Counted from the first letter of the stretch, positions 8,302-18,398 are shown. The stretch is DNA of 64,000 nucleotides from Arthrobacter sp. C2 (GCA_024207135.1 CP042428.1:1674001-1738000), one strand, 5' to 3'. Numbers and translations: made by a program. Notes: generated by a model from the sequence alone, not told the origin.

Positions 8302-9279
8302 ATGAACGCCGCACCGAATCCCGAAGTCAGCATCGAAGTCGTCACCGGCACCCCGGACCCGGAGGTGCTCGCCGAGCTGCATGCGCTGGTGGCTGCCGGC
8401 GAGGAAGCCGACGGCAACCCGCCGCTGAGCGAACAGACCCTGCTCGACCTGCGCACGCCCTCGGCCTCCGGGCTGCTGGTGGGGGCCTACGCCTACCTGG
8501 GCCAGGACGACGACACCGTCTCCACCGACCTGGTCGGCGCCGCGGTGGCGGTGCGCGGCACCGACGCGGCACCGGGCACCCTGGAAATGGTGGTGCACCC
8601 TTCCTTCCGCGACTCGGGCATCGCCGGGGCGTTGGTCACCGCCCTGGGGAAGAACACCGAGCTGGGCACGCTGCGGGCCTGGGCGCACGGGAACCACGAG
8701 GCCGCCGCCAAGCTCGCCGAACGCTTCGGCTACACCCCGGTGCGCGAGCTGTGGCGCATGCGCATGGTCGCCGGAACGCAGGTGCCCGCCGCCATCGTCC
8801 CTGACGGCATCACCATCCGCGCCTTCGACCCGGCCACCGACACCGCCGGCTGGGTCGCGGCCAACGCCGCTGCCTTCGTCCACCACCCCGAACAGGGTGC
8901 CCTGACGCTCGAGGACCTGGCCTCGCGCATGGCCGAGGACTGGTTCGACCCGGCCGGCTTCCTTCTGGCCGTGGACGAAGCCGGGAAGATCCTGGGCTTC
9001 CACTGGACCAAGGTGCACCCGGCGCTCTCCTCCCCCACCACCGGCGAGCACCAGGCCATCGGGGAGATCTACGTGGTCGGGGTCGTCCCCGAGGCGCAGG
9101 GCACCGGGCTGGGCAAGGTGCTCACGCTGGCGGGCATCGAGTACCTCGATTCCCTGGGCCTGGATGCGCTGATGCTCTACGTGGATGCGGACAACGCCCC
9201 GGCGGTCTCGCTCTACCGGAAACTGGGCTTCACCAAGTGGGATGTGGACGTCATGTACGCCCCGGCTTCGGTAAGGTAG
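8302..9279 (+). CDS. mshD: Mycothiol synthase
   Basis: 325 residues from ATG at 8302. A TATCTT box ends 6 nt upstream, indicating a leaderless transcript. Two tandem GNAT domains are visible: a degenerate N-terminal one (about 10-150, [16 protein letters not shown]) and an active C-terminal one (about 165-320) with the acetyl-CoA loop [14 protein letters not shown] and the end [19 protein letters not shown]. MshD acetylates Cys-GlcN-Ins in the last step of mycothiol synthesis in the cytosol. Adjacency to the glnR-like gene is the conserved actinobacterial arrangement. Confidence 0.92.
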   Translation: MNAAPNPEVSIEVVTGTPDPEVLAELHALVAAGEEADGNPPLSEQTLLDLRTPSASGLLVGAYAYLGQDDDTVSTDLVGAAVAVRGTDAAPGTLEMVVHPSFRDSGIAGALVTALGKNTELGTLRAWAHGNHEAAAKLAERFGYTPVRELWRMRMVAGTQVPAAIVPDGITIRAFDPATDTAGWVAANAAAFVHHPEQGALTLEDLASRMAEDWFDPAGFLLAVDEAGKILGFHWTKVHPALSSPTTGEHQAIGEIYVVGVVPEAQGTGLGKVLTLAGIEYLDSLGLDALMLYVDADNAPAVSLYRKLGFTKWDVDVMYAPASVR

Positions 9280-9365
9280 TAAGCGACGCAAGGCCGCGTG
9301 CCCTTTCCGCGGCCCGCCGTGAAAGCACGCACCACCACCAATATTTCATGCTAGGGGCAACGCTC

Positions 9366-11579
9366 ATGGATTCGCACCCACCCACCTCCTCCCTGGGCAT
9401 CACCGACGTCCCGGCGGCCCGCGCCACCCAGGACCGGATCGAGCTGCCCGACTTCGAGCCCTCGCCGATCCCCGACGGCGACTTCGCCGACGACAGGTTC
9501 CTTGACCGCGAGCTGAGCTGGCTGCACTTCAACGCCCGGGTGCTGGAGCTGGCCGAGGATGCGGAAATGCACCTGCTGGAGCGGGTCAACTTCCTGTCGA
9601 TCTTCTCCTCGAACCTGGACGAGTTCTTCATGGTCCGGGTAGCGGGCCTCAAGCGGCGCATCGCCACCGGCCTGGCGGTGCCCTCGGCGGCCGGGATGAG
9701 CCCCATCGACCAGCTCGAAATGCTGCTGGCCGACGCGCACGCGCTGCAGCTGCGCCACGCGAAGGTCTTCGCGCAGCAGGTCCGCCCGGCCCTGGAAATG
9801 GAGCAGATCCTGCTGGTGGGCTGGGCGGACCTGGACGAGCGGGCCCGCGAGGAGCTGCGCCGCTGGTTCGTTGACCAGGTCTTCCCGATCCTCACCCCGC
9901 TGGCCGTGGACCCCGCCCACCCCTTCCCCTACATCTCCGGGCTCTCGCTGAACCTGGCCGTGGTGGTCCGCAACCCGGTGACCGGCAAGGAGCTCTTCGC
10001 CCGGCTGAAGGTCCCGGACACCATGGCGCGGCTGATCTCCGTGGACGGGCCGCGCGCCGGGAACTCGGCGGGCCGGGTGGCGCGCTTCATCTCGCTGGAA
10101 AACGTGATCGCCGAGCACCTGGAACACCTGTTCCCGGGGATGGACATCGTCGAGCACCACTTCTTCCGCGTCACCCGCAACGAGGACCTCGAGGTCGAGG
10201 AGGACGACGCGGAGAACCTGCTCCAGGCCCTGGAGAAGGAGCTGCTGCGCCGCCGCTTCGGCCCGCCGGTGCGCCTGGAGGTCGTCGACGACATCAACCC
10301 GAACATCCGTGCGCTGCTGGTGCGCGAGCTCGGCGTCGAGGACGACGAGGTCTTCGCCCTGCCGGCGCCGCTGGATTTGCGCGGGCTGGGAGTGATCGCC
10401 AACATCGACCGCTCGGACCTGCACTTCCCCAGGCACCTGGCGCACACCTCGCGCTTCCTCAACGAGTCCGAGACCTCCAAGGCCGCGAACGTGTTTGCCG
10501 CGATGCGCCGCCGCGACATCCTGCTGCACCACCCCTACGATTCCTTTTCCACCAGTGTGCAGGCGTTCCTGGAGCAGGCTGCCAACGACCCCAAGGTCAT
10601 GGCCATCAAGCAGACGCTGTACCGCACCAGTGGCGATTCGCCGATCGTGGACGCGTTGATCGACGCCGCCGAATCCGGCAAGCAGGTGCTGGCGCTGGTG
10701 GAGATCAAGGCCCGCTTCGACGAGCAGGCAAACATCTCCTGGGCCCGGAAGCTGGAGCAGGCCGGGGTGCACGTGGTCTACGGCATCGTGGGCCTGAAGA
10801 CCCACTCCAAGCTCTCCCTGGTGATCCGCCGCGAGGGCGAGCGCTTGCGCCGCTACTGCCACATCGGCACCGGCAACTACCACCCGCGCACGGCCCGCTA
10901 CTACGAGGACCTGGGCTTGCTGACCAGTGACGACGCGGTAGGCGAGGACCTCTCGAGGCTGTTCAACCAGCTCTCCGGGTACGCCCCGCGCTCCACCTTC
11001 AAGCGCCTGCTGGTGGCCCCGCGCTCGCTGCGTTCGGGGCTGATCGACAGGATCGAGGCGGAGATCGCCAACCGCAAGGCGGGCCTGGCTGCCCGGGTGG
11101 TCATCAAGGTCAACTCGATGGTCGACGAGGCCGTCATCGACGCGCTCTACCGCGCCTCGCAGGCCGGGGTCACGGTCGATGTCATCGTGCGCGGGATCTG
11201 CGCACTGCGCCCCGGGGTTCCGGGGCTGAGCGAAAACATCAGGGTGCGCTCGATCCTGGGCCGCTTCCTGGAGCACAGCCGCGTGTTCATGTTCCACAAC
11301 GCCGGCGAGCCGATCGTCTACATCGGCTCGGCCGACATGATGCACCGCAACCTGGACCGCCGCGTCGAGGCCCTGGTCTCGCTGAGCAGCCGCGAGGACA
11401 CCGCCGAGCTGGTCGCGTTGCTGGACCGCTACATGGATCCGGGCACCGCCAGCTGGCACCTGGACGCCGAGGGCCAGTGGACCCGGCACCACAAGGACGA
11501 GGACGGCGCGCCGCTGGAAGACATCCAGTCGTGGCTGATCGAGTCGCGCACCCGCCAGCGGACCGTGGTCAGGCGCTAG
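9366..11579 (+). CDS. ppk: Polyphosphate kinase 1
   Basis: 737 residues from ATG at 9366 with AGGGGC just upstream. The family landmarks run in order: [19 protein letters not shown] near the N-terminus (N domain), [16 protein letters not shown] (middle domain), and the phospholipase-D-like C-terminal halves with [13 protein letters not shown] and [16 protein letters not shown]. The His of HSK is the autophosphorylated residue in the family. It polymerises the terminal phosphate of ATP into polyphosphate. The Nudix/phosphatase gene follows 4 bp later, as ppk-mutT1 in mycobacteria. Confidence 0.95.
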   Translation: MDSHPPTSSLGITDVPAARATQDRIELPDFEPSPIPDGDFADDRFLDRELSWLHFNARVLELAEDAEMHLLERVNFLSIFSSNLDEFFMVRVAGLKRRIATGLAVPSAAGMSPIDQLEMLLADAHALQLRHAKVFAQQVRPALEMEQILLVGWADLDERAREELRRWFVDQVFPILTPLAVDPAHPFPYISGLSLNLAVVVRNPVTGKELFARLKVPDTMARLISVDGPRAGNSAGRVARFISLENVIAEHLEHLFPGMDIVEHHFFRVTRNEDLEVEEDDAENLLQALEKELLRRRFGPPVRLEVVDDINPNIRALLVRELGVEDDEVFALPAPLDLRGLGVIANIDRSDLHFPRHLAHTSRFLNESETSKAANVFAAMRRRDILLHHPYDSFSTSVQAFLEQAANDPKVMAIKQTLYRTSGDSPIVDALIDAAESGKQVLALVEIKARFDEQANISWARKLEQAGVHVVYGIVGLKTHSKLSLVIRREGERLRRYCHIGTGNYHPRTARYYEDLGLLTSDDAVGEDLSRLFNQLSGYAPRSTFKRLLVAPRSLRSGLIDRIEAEIANRKAGLAARVVIKVNSMVDEAVIDALYRASQAGVTVDVIVRGICALRPGVPGLSENIRVRSILGRFLEHSRVFMFHNAGEPIVYIGSADMMHRNLDRRVEALVSLSSREDTAELVALLDRYMDPGTASWHLDAEGQWTRHHKDEDGAPLEDIQSWLIESRTRQRTVVRR

Positions 11580-11583
11580 GGGC

Positions 11584-12549
11584 GTGCATTTCGTGCGTTC
11601 AAGCGATTCGGAATCCATCCGCACCGGCGACTTCGCGGTGCGGGCGGCAGGGGCCCTCATCTGGCGGGTCAACGGCGGCGGTCTCGAGGTCCTGATGATC
11701 CACCGGGACCGGTACGACGACTGGTCCTGGCCCAAGGGCAAGCTCGATCCCGGGGAGACCCTGCCCGAGTGCGCCACCCGCGAGGTCTTCGAGGAGGTCG
11801 GGCTGGACATCCAGTTGGGCATCCCGCTGCCGGCGATGACCTATGCGGTGGGCTCCGGCACCAAGGTCGTCTACTACTGGGCCGCGAAGTTCCCGGGCAC
11901 CCCGCCAGTCCCGGACGGCAGGGAAACCGACGCGGTGCGCTGGGCCACCCCGAAGATGGCCCGCTCCTGGCTGACCAACCCCGGGGACCTGGAACCGCTG
12001 GAGGCGCTGGTCGCCGCGCACCTGGCCGGGAAGCTGGATACCCACCCCTTTGTGGTGGTGCGCCACGCCAAGGCCAAGCCGCGCTCCAACTGGACCCGCG
12101 AGGAGGGCAAGCGCCCGCTGGCTGCCACCGGGCAGCGGCAGGCGCTGGCCGTGGCCCGGCTGCTGGGTTCCTGGCGCCCGGCCAAGGTCGCCTCCAGCCC
12201 GTGGACCCGGTGCGTGCAGACCGTCGCGCCCTACGTGCAACAGCACCGCTTCATCGTGAAGATGCTGCCGGCGATCACCGAGCACGAGGCCCAGCGCCGC
12301 CCGGACAAGGCCCAGCGCGCCGTCGCCAAGCTGCTGGACAAGCGCCGCGCCCAGGCGGTGTGCACGCACCGCCCGGTGCTGCCGCTGGTGCTGTCCGAGC
12401 TGCGCGCCAGGATGGATTCGGCACTGTCCGCCTTCCTGCCCGAACGGGACCCGTTCCTGCGCCCCGGGGCGCTCGTCGTGGTCCACCAACCGGTCTCTGG
12501 CAAGCGCAAACTCGTCTCGGTGGAAGTTTACGACGCGTTTGAGGACTAG
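11584..12549 (+). CDS. Nudix hydrolase fused to histidine phosphatase (MutT1-like)
   Basis: 321 residues from GTG at 11584. Residues about 15-150 are a Nudix domain with a complete Nudix box (GKLDPGETLPECATREVFEE then VGL), preceded by WSWPKG. Residues about 155-320 form a SixA/phosphoglycerate-mutase-like domain starting with the catalytic VVRHAKAK and including ASSPWTRCVQT. This fusion matches mycobacterial MutT1, which sanitises oxidised guanine nucleotides and hydrolyses diadenosine polyphosphates. It is tightly linked to ppk, so the pair may balance nucleotide and polyphosphate pools. Confidence 0.85.
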   Translation: MHFVRSSDSESIRTGDFAVRAAGALIWRVNGGGLEVLMIHRDRYDDWSWPKGKLDPGETLPECATREVFEEVGLDIQLGIPLPAMTYAVGSGTKVVYYWAAKFPGTPPVPDGRETDAVRWATPKMARSWLTNPGDLEPLEALVAAHLAGKLDTHPFVVVRHAKAKPRSNWTREEGKRPLAATGQRQALAVARLLGSWRPAKVASSPWTRCVQTVAPYVQQHRFIVKMLPAITEHEAQRRPDKAQRAVAKLLDKRRAQAVCTHRPVLPLVLSELRARMDSALSAFLPERDPFLRPGALVVVHQPVSGKRKLVSVEVYDAFED

Positions 12550-12641
12550 CGCGGACCCTTCGCGGTAGTCTCTAGGTAGGCGCCCGGACAGGCGGCGCCC
12601 CGGTTGCGTTTTTCACGGCTCAACGGTTCAAGGAGTGCATC

Positions 12642-12977
12642 ATGGCCCGACACGATTCCCCCCCAGTCCACGGCAACGCCGGGGAAAAGATCGCGCACCA
12701 GGGGTTGCGGCTGGACCACGACGAGGACCGCGGCCGCTACAGCCTGTGGCACGGCGCCACCTACGTGGGATTCCTGGGCTACAGCGTCGAGGGAGATGTC
12801 GCCACGCTGCAGCACACCATCATCAACGAGGAATACGGACGCCGCGGCTATGCCCGTGCGCTGGTCACCCTGGTCCTGGAGGACATGCGCGCCCGCAAGC
12901 TGAAGATCGTCCCGGAGTGCTCCTACGTGCAGGACTACCTGCGCCGCTACCCGGAGTACAACGACCTGCTGGTCTGA
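12642..12977 (+). CDS. Small GNAT-family acetyltransferase (NATD1-like)
   Basis: 111 residues with an AAGGAG site 9 nt before the ATG. It is a minimal GNAT: GRYSLWHGATYVGFLGYSVE as first strands, TIINEEYGRRGYARALV as the acetyl-CoA loop, and the ending IVPECSYVQDYLRRYPEYNDL, where C-SYV is the conserved motif of the YjdJ/NATD1 group. The substrate is unknown. It stands alone, 92 bp after the MutT1-like gene. Confidence 0.82.
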   Translation: MARHDSPPVHGNAGEKIAHQGLRLDHDEDRGRYSLWHGATYVGFLGYSVEGDVATLQHTIINEEYGRRGYARALVTLVLEDMRARKLKIVPECSYVQDYLRRYPEYNDLLV

Positions 12978-13034
12978 GCCCCCTTTCCGTAACGATTTGG
13001 CCGCGCCGGGCCGAAATCCCTCGAACGGACGGAC

Positions 13035-13066
13035 TTTGTCTCAATGGGTTGATACATTGAGACAAA
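13035..13066 (+). promoter_or_regulatory. Perfect 12-bp inverted repeat, candidate GntR/YtrA operator
   Basis: TTTGTCTCAATG (13035-13046) and its exact reverse complement CATTGAGACAAA (13055-13066) are separated by 8 bp (GGTTGATA). The repeat lies 23-54 bp upstream of the membrane-protein start at 13089, and GATACAT inside it may be part of the -10 box. YtrA-type GntR regulators bind such inverted repeats in front of their own operon, and such a regulator is encoded at the end of this one. There is no T-tract, and the location is upstream of the gene, so a terminator is less likely. Confidence 0.65.
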
Positions 13067-13088
13067 GATCCAACCAAAGGGGTTCCTC

Positions 13089-14897
13089 ATGATGGCCGCG
13101 CTCACCGCCATCGGTTCCGGCCTGGCCATCTCGGCGGCACTGCTCTATGTGCTGCTGCGCTTCCTGGTCGCCGAGCCCAACGCGTCCAACGCCACCGCCG
13201 CAATCTCACGCCACGCCTTCTGGACCGCGCTGATCGCCTTTCTCGCCTCCGGAACCTCCGGGCTGTCCAACCTGTGGGCCAACCCCGGCGAAAACCTGCT
13301 CCGCGAGACCGGCTCCGCGGGCACCAGCGTCCCGACGCTCATCATGCATGCCGCCGCCCCGGGGCTCTGGCTGGGCATCGTCTACGTGCTGGGCCAGTTC
13401 ACCTGGCCGCGGCACCTGAAGCCCGTGCGCGCCGCCTCGCTGGAGGTGCGCCGGCTCAAGACCCTGGTCCCGCGGTTCCTCGCCGGATTCCTTCTTCTGT
13501 GCACCATCATCAGCACCGTGCTCATCATCGTGGCCTGGAACGATCCCGGGGCCCCGGACCGGGTGGGCAACCAGGACTCCACCGGCATCGAACTGCCAAT
13601 CTACGCCGGGGACACCGACGCGTACGGCAACCCCATCGACACGGACGGCAACCTGCTGGACCTCGATCACCCCGAGGAGTACCTCACCGAAGCCGAGGCC
13701 GACGCCGCCGCCAACGAGCCGGCCACCTGGCCCATCAACGGAACCCGGCCCGGCACCCTCGTGGGCCCGTACCTGCTCGGCGGGCTCGGGCTGGTGCTGC
13801 TCTCATCCCTGGGCGCGGCCACCGCGGTCGTCCGCCGCCCGCCGCTGGACTCCCTGGACGCCGGGGACAACGCGGTGCTGCGCTCCATCTGGATCAACCG
13901 GCTGCTGCGCACCACGATCTTCGCCGTCACCGGCTTCGGCATGGCCGCCCTGGGCTACATCACCGAGGGCATGCGGGCCCGCGCGGACTGGGCCATGCCC
14001 CTCGGCGACGCCGGCTACCACTTCGATTCAACGGCCCAGGACCAGGCCAACGCGCTCAACGGCATCGCCACGCTCTGGATGCTGCTGGTGCTGGTGCTCA
14101 TCGTGGCCTTCGGGCCGCCGAAGCTGGCCGCCTCGGCCCAGTTCACCGGCCGCCGGCCCGGCGCCCCGTCCGCGTCGTATTCCCAGGGCCGGGATTTCCT
14201 GCTGCTGGCCCAGGGCGCCTCGATCGTCGCCGTGGCGATGCTCGGGTCGATCCCGGCGTGGACCGCCGAATCCGGCACCACTTCCCTGGACGAACTGGCC
14301 TCGATCGCGCTGACCATGCTGCTGGCCATCGCCGGATACTTCCTGCTCCAGGCCCTGGTGGCCTGGATCGTGTCCCGCCGGCTGGGCAGCGGTGTTCTCC
14401 TGAATCGGCCGCGCACCGACCTGCTGCCCACCTGGTTCGTGATCGTGCTGTGCCTGGCCGCGACCACGGGCGTGGCGAGCATCGCCACGTTCCTGCTCAC
14501 CGGACCGCCGGCGCTTGCCGCCGCCGCCTGGTGGCTGCTGGGCATCCTGCTGCTGGCCGCGGCGCTCGCCCGGGGCCTGTACCGCATGGCAGCACGCCGC
14601 CCGGTGCTCCGCGGAGCCAGCGGCGCCGAAGACCGGCAGCTGCGCGTGCTGGTGGCCCAGCGCGGGGCCCGCACCTTCGGCGGGGTCTCGTTCATCATCG
14701 CGGGCATCCTGGGCACCCCCGGATACTGGGTCACAACCGACTTCGGCCAGGTGGCGGATTCGTTCCAGGACCCGGCTCCCTCCGGCTTCCAGGTCACCTG
14801 CCTGGTGCTCGGGGCGGTGCTGTGCCTGCTGCCGGCCTCCACCGCCTACCGCACCGCGCGCTTCGACGCCCCGGTCCCAAGCCCGAGCAACCATTGA
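13089..14897 (+). CDS. Large polytopic membrane protein, family not recognised
   Basis: 602 residues with AAAGGGG before a tandem ATG-ATG start. I count about 12 hydrophobic segments, with one extended soluble loop (about 155-220, rich in Asp/Asn, with YGNPIDTDGNLLDLDHPEEY) probably outside the membrane, and cytoplasmic basic loops. No ABC, MFS or kinase motif is visible. It overlaps a YtrA-type GntR regulator gene, and the operon start carries a 12-bp inverted repeat. YtrA-linked membrane proteins are commonly ABC permeases or DUF1648-type proteins, but no ATPase gene is adjacent here. I assign no function. Confidence 0.75.
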   Translation: MMAALTAIGSGLAISAALLYVLLRFLVAEPNASNATAAISRHAFWTALIAFLASGTSGLSNLWANPGENLLRETGSAGTSVPTLIMHAAAPGLWLGIVYVLGQFTWPRHLKPVRAASLEVRRLKTLVPRFLAGFLLLCTIISTVLIIVAWNDPGAPDRVGNQDSTGIELPIYAGDTDAYGNPIDTDGNLLDLDHPEEYLTEAEADAAANEPATWPINGTRPGTLVGPYLLGGLGLVLLSSLGAATAVVRRPPLDSLDAGDNAVLRSIWINRLLRTTIFAVTGFGMAALGYITEGMRARADWAMPLGDAGYHFDSTAQDQANALNGIATLWMLLVLVLIVAFGPPKLAASAQFTGRRPGAPSASYSQGRDFLLLAQGASIVAVAMLGSIPAWTAESGTTSLDELASIALTMLLAIAGYFLLQALVAWIVSRRLGSGVLLNRPRTDLLPTWFVIVLCLAATTGVASIATFLLTGPPALAAAAWWLLGILLLAAALARGLYRMAARRPVLRGASGAEDRQLRVLVAQRGARTFGGVSFIIAGILGTPGYWVTTDFGQVADSFQDPAPSGFQVTCLVLGAVLCLLPASTAYRTARFDAPVPSPSNH

Positions 14898-15280
14898 GCG
14901 CCCTGGTCACCGTCGATTTGCGCGACGCCACTCCCCCGTTCGAACAGATCCGCACGCAGATCGCCTCGCTGATCGCCGTGGGGCAGCTGGCCGACGGCTC
15001 GCGCCTGCCCACCGTCCGGGCCCTGGCCTCGGACCTCGGCGTGGCCACCGGAACCGTGGCCCGGGCCTACAAGGAGCTCGAGGCGCTGGGGCTGATCGAG
15101 TCCCGGCGCCGGCTCGGCACCGTGGTGACCCACACCCCGTCGGGCAGCAAGCTGGAAGCCGAGGTGGAGATCCGGCTGCGGATCACCGAACTCATCGCCG
15201 CCTCGCGCGCCGCCGGCATCGAGGATGCCACCCTGCTCTCGCTGGTCCAGGGACGGCTGCGGGCCACCGACCGGGCCTGA
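14894..15280 (+). CDS. GntR-family regulator, YtrA subfamily
   Basis: 128 residues from a TTG that overlaps the stop of the membrane-protein gene. The N-terminal winged helix is typical (PPFEQIRTQIASLI, GSRLPTVRALASDLGVATGT, VARAYKELEALGLIESRR, GTVV), followed by only about 50 residues of helical tail. A GntR protein this short, without an effector-binding domain, is the hallmark of the YtrA subfamily, which usually represses its own operon. The inverted repeat at 13035-13066 is the obvious candidate operator. Confidence 0.85.
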   Translation: MSALVTVDLRDATPPFEQIRTQIASLIAVGQLADGSRLPTVRALASDLGVATGTVARAYKELEALGLIESRRRLGTVVTHTPSGSKLEAEVEIRLRITELIAASRAAGIEDATLLSLVQGRLRATDRA

Positions 15281-15422
15281 TTCCAGGGGGGCAACGCACG
15301 GGTGCGGGGCCCTCCGCGGCCCTGCCCGCGGCGGGTCCCTTCGTGGTGATCATGAGCGCATTTCCGGTGTCCGGGGCCAGTCGTTTCCCCCCGACCCGCG
15401 TGCCCGCGGCTAGACTGATGCG

Positions 15423-16226
15423 GTGACGATTCCAACTCCTTACGAAGACCTGCTGCGTGACGTCCTGGCCCATGGCACCGCCAAGGGCGACCGGACAGGC
15501 ACCGGAACCTCGAGCGTTTTTGGCCGACAAATGCGCTTTGACCTCTCCGAATCCTTCCCGCTGATCACCACCAAGCGGGTGCACTTCAAGTCCGTGGCCG
15601 TGGAGCTGCTGTGGTTCCTGCGCGGGGACTCGAACACCGCCTACCTGCGCGAGAACGGCGTGAAGATCTGGGACGAGTGGGCCGACGCGAACGGCGAGCT
15701 CGGACCGGTCTACGGGGTGCAGTGGCGCTCCTGGCCCACCGCGGATGGGCGCCACATCGACCAGATATCCCAGGTCGTGGAATCGCTGCGCGCCAACCCG
15801 GACTCGCGCCGGCACATCGTCTCGGCCTGGAACGTGGCCGAGATCGAGAACATGGCACTGCCGCCCTGCCATGCGTTCTTCCAGTTCTACGTGGCCGACG
15901 GCAGGCTTTCCTGCCAGCTCTACCAGCGCAGCGCCGACATGTTCCTGGGCGTCCCGTTCAACATCGCCTCCTACGCGCTGCTGACCTGCATGGTGGCCGA
16001 CCAGCTCGGCCTGGAGCGCGGCGAGTTCGTCTGGACCGGCGGGGACACCCACATCTACGACAACCACGTCGCGCAGGTCGCCGAACAGCTAACCCGGGAA
16101 CCCTACCCGTACCCGCGCCTGCGCATCACGCGCACCCCCGATTCGATCTTCGACTACACGCTCGAGGACTTCGTGATCGAGGATTACCAACACCACCCGA
16201 CGATTAAGGCCCCCATCGCCGTATGA
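15423..16226 (+). CDS. thyA: Thymidylate synthase
   Basis: 267 residues from GTG at 15423, with a TAGACT -10 box ending 6 nt upstream (leaderless). Conserved elements are [18 protein letters not shown], the catalytic Cys in [32 protein letters not shown] and GDTHIYDNH. It methylates dUMP to dTMP using methylene-tetrahydrofolate and produces dihydrofolate, which the overlapping folA gene recycles. Confidence 0.97.
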   Translation: MTIPTPYEDLLRDVLAHGTAKGDRTGTGTSSVFGRQMRFDLSESFPLITTKRVHFKSVAVELLWFLRGDSNTAYLRENGVKIWDEWADANGELGPVYGVQWRSWPTADGRHIDQISQVVESLRANPDSRRHIVSAWNVAEIENMALPPCHAFFQFYVADGRLSCQLYQRSADMFLGVPFNIASYALLTCMVADQLGLERGEFVWTGGDTHIYDNHVAQVAEQLTREPYPYPRLRITRTPDSIFDYTLEDFVIEDYQHHPTIKAPIAV

Positions 16227-16795
16227 GCAACCCAAACCAAGGCGCCGGACACCGCGCCGAAACCACCGCCCCCGAACGCATCGGCATGATCTGGGCCGAG
16301 GCCGCGGACGGCGTCATCGGCGCCAACGGCTCCATGCCGTGGTCCCTGCCCGAGGACCTGGCCCACTTCAAGGCCACCACCAACGGCCACCCGGTGATCA
16401 TGGGCCGGAAGACCTGGGAGTCGTTCCCGGAGAAGTTCCGCCCGCTGCCCGGGCGCACCAACATCGTGATCACCCGCGATGCCGCACGCCACGAAGCGCT
16501 GCGCAGCGCCGGGGCCGTGCCCGTGGCCACCGCCGAGGAGGCCCTGAAGGCCGCCCGCGCGGCCGAGGGCGCACAGGAAATCTGGGTCATCGGCGGCGGG
16601 GAGATCTACTCGATATTCGCCGGCCGGGCCCACCTGGCAGTGAAGACCGTGATCAATGCCTCCCCGAAGGGCGACACCAAGGCCCCGGCGCTGGACAACG
16701 GCTGGAGCAAGTCGCTCTCGGAACCGGATGCCGGATGGCTCACCGCGGCCAACGGCACCCAGTACCGCGTCGAGGCGTGGGAGCAGAAGTCATGA
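16223..16795 (+). CDS. folA: Dihydrofolate reductase
   Basis: 190 residues; the ATG overlaps the thyA stop (ATGA). The motifs [31 protein letters not shown] and [12 protein letters not shown] place the folate- and NADPH-binding sites in the usual order. It is about 25 residues longer than the typical DHFR, mostly an extra polar N-terminus before RIGMIWAEA. It regenerates tetrahydrofolate in one operon with thyA. Confidence 0.95.
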   Translation: MSNPNQGAGHRAETTAPERIGMIWAEAADGVIGANGSMPWSLPEDLAHFKATTNGHPVIMGRKTWESFPEKFRPLPGRTNIVITRDAARHEALRSAGAVPVATAEEALKAARAAEGAQEIWVIGGGEIYSIFAGRAHLAVKTVINASPKGDTKAPALDNGWSKSLSEPDAGWLTAANGTQYRVEAWEQKS

Positions 16796-17025
16796 AGGAC
16801 GCCATCAAGGCGCTGAAGACCAGCCCCGAGGGCCTCTTCGTGCTCGGCTACATGCTCTTCCCGCTCTTCGCGCTGATCTTCGCCGGGCTGGGCCTGTTCA
16901 TGGTCCTGACCGGCTCCAAGATCATGGGACTGGTGCTGCTGCTGGTGTTCACCCAGATCTTCGCGTTCGGCTCGCTCAAGCTGGTGGGCATGCGCAAGGC
17001 GCTGCTGGCAGACGGCGGCAAATAG
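16792..17025 (+). CDS. Small membrane protein in the thyA-folA operon
   Basis: 77 residues; the ATG overlaps the folA stop (ATGA). Two hydrophobic helices (about 17-40 and 43-63) are flanked by a Lys-rich N-terminus and a basic C-terminus. It is transcribed with thyA and folA and followed by a terminator, so it is the last gene of that operon. No family or function is recognised. Confidence 0.75.
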   Translation: MKDAIKALKTSPEGLFVLGYMLFPLFALIFAGLGLFMVLTGSKIMGLVLLLVFTQIFAFGSLKLVGMRKALLADGGK

Positions 17026-17060
17026 TCCGGCCGTTCGACCGGCCCGCCGGCCGAACACCA

Positions 17061-17104
17061 CCGAACGCCCCCGCACGGACGTTGCTCCGGGCCGGGGCGT
17101 TCGG
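17061..17104 (+). terminator. Terminator of the thyA-folA operon
   Basis: An 11-bp perfect stem (CCGAACGCCCC and complement) closes over a 22-nt loop, 36 bp after the small membrane protein gene. No T-tract follows. Confidence 0.55.
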
Positions 17105-17185
17105 CGTTTATCGGGCCCATGCGCCGTTCGGCCTTGGCACGTAACCGAATCCCCGCGCGGGCCCGGCACCCCTTAAGCTTGAACC

Positions 17186-18304
17186 ATGACTTCTTCCGTT
17201 GGCTTTGTCGGTTACCGCGGCATGGTCGGCTCCGTCCTGATGCAACGCATGCAGGACGAGGGCGACTTCGCGAACCTCGACCCCGTGTTCTTTTCCACCT
17301 CCAACGCCGGCGGCGCGGCCCCGGCCTTCGCCGAAGGCGCACCCGCCCTGCAGGACGCCTACGACCTGGACACCCTGGCCAAGCTGCCGATCATCGTCAC
17401 CGCCCAGGGCGGGGACTACACCTCCGCCGTGCACGGGGACCTGCGGGCGCGCGGCTGGGACGGGCTGTGGATCGACGCGGCCTCCACGCTGCGCATGAAC
17501 GACGACTCGGTGATCGTGCTTGACCCGGTCAACCGCAACGTCATCGACAAGTCGCTGGGCGACGGCACCAAGGACTTCGTCGGCGGCAACTGCACCGTCT
17601 CCTGCATGCTCATGGGCCTGGGCGGACTGTTCACCAACGGGCTGGTCGAGTGGGGCACCTCGATGACCTACCAGGCGGCCTCCGGCGGCGGCGCGCGGCA
17701 CATGCGCGAACTGCTGACCCAGTTCGGCGACATCAACTCCCACGTCGCCTCCGAGCTCGACGACCCGGCCTCCGCGATCCTGGAGATCGACCGCAAGGTC
17801 CTGGCCGCGCAGCGCGGCGGCCTGGACGCCACCCAGTTCGGCGTGCCGCTGGCCGGCTCGCTGATCCCCTGGATCGATGCGGACCTGGGCAACGGGCAGT
17901 CCAAGGAAGAGTGGAAGGCCGGGGTGGAGACCAACAAGATCCTGGGCAACACCGAGGCCAACAAGGTCGTCGTCGACGGTTTGTGCGTGCGCATCGGCGC
18001 CATGCGCTCGCACTCCCAGGCGCTGACCCTCAAGCTCACCGAGGACCTGTCGGTGGCCGAGATCGAGAAGCTGCTGGCCAACGACAACGAGTGGGCCAAG
18101 GTCGTGCCCAACACCAAGGAAGCCACAGTCGACGCGCTGACCCCGGTCGCCGCCTCAGGCACCCTGGACATCCCGGTGGGCCGCATCCGCAAGCTGGAAA
18201 TGGGCCCGACCTACATCTCGGCGTTCACCGTGGGCGACCAGCTGCTCTGGGGCGCCGCCGAGCCGCTGCGCCGCATGCTGGCCATCGCCCAGGGCCGGCT
18301 CTAG
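17186..18304 (+). CDS. asd: Aspartate-semialdehyde dehydrogenase, enterobacterial-type
   Basis: 372 residues. A TAAGCT box ends 6 nt before the ATG (leaderless). The N-terminus [18 protein letters not shown] binds NADP, and the active-site Cys is in [12 protein letters not shown]. Sequence layout and length are those of the long Gram-negative (E. coli-like) Asd rather than the roughly 345-residue form common in many actinobacteria. It reduces aspartyl phosphate to the semialdehyde, the branch point to lysine/diaminopimelate, threonine and methionine. It is monocistronic with a strong terminator. Confidence 0.95.
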   Translation: MTSSVGFVGYRGMVGSVLMQRMQDEGDFANLDPVFFSTSNAGGAAPAFAEGAPALQDAYDLDTLAKLPIIVTAQGGDYTSAVHGDLRARGWDGLWIDAASTLRMNDDSVIVLDPVNRNVIDKSLGDGTKDFVGGNCTVSCMLMGLGGLFTNGLVEWGTSMTYQAASGGGARHMRELLTQFGDINSHVASELDDPASAILEIDRKVLAAQRGGLDATQFGVPLAGSLIPWIDADLGNGQSKEEWKAGVETNKILGNTEANKVVVDGLCVRIGAMRSHSQALTLKLTEDLSVAEIEKLLANDNEWAKVVPNTKEATVDALTPVAASGTLDIPVGRIRKLEMGPTYISAFTVGDQLLWGAAEPLRRMLAIAQGRL

Positions 18305-18339
18305 CCCCGGGCACCGGCCCCGCGGGCCGAAGACCCACG

Positions 18340-18398
18340 GCCGGCCGTTGCCCCCGTCCCCCTGGTTGCAGGGGGACGGGGGCGGCGGCCGGCTTTTT
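18340..18398 (+). terminator. Strong intrinsic terminator after asd
   Basis: A 23-bp GC-rich perfect stem (begins GCCGGCCGTTGCCCCC) with an 8-nt loop is followed directly by TTTTT. It separates asd from the convergent winged-helix gene. Confidence 0.9.

Noticed and set aside
9351-11822. 823-codon open frame on the minus strand across ppk and the Nudix gene
   Set aside because: It is the antisense shadow of ppk, whose motifs and ribosome site are clear; the antisense product is Val/Gly/Asp/Arg/His-rich without a domain.
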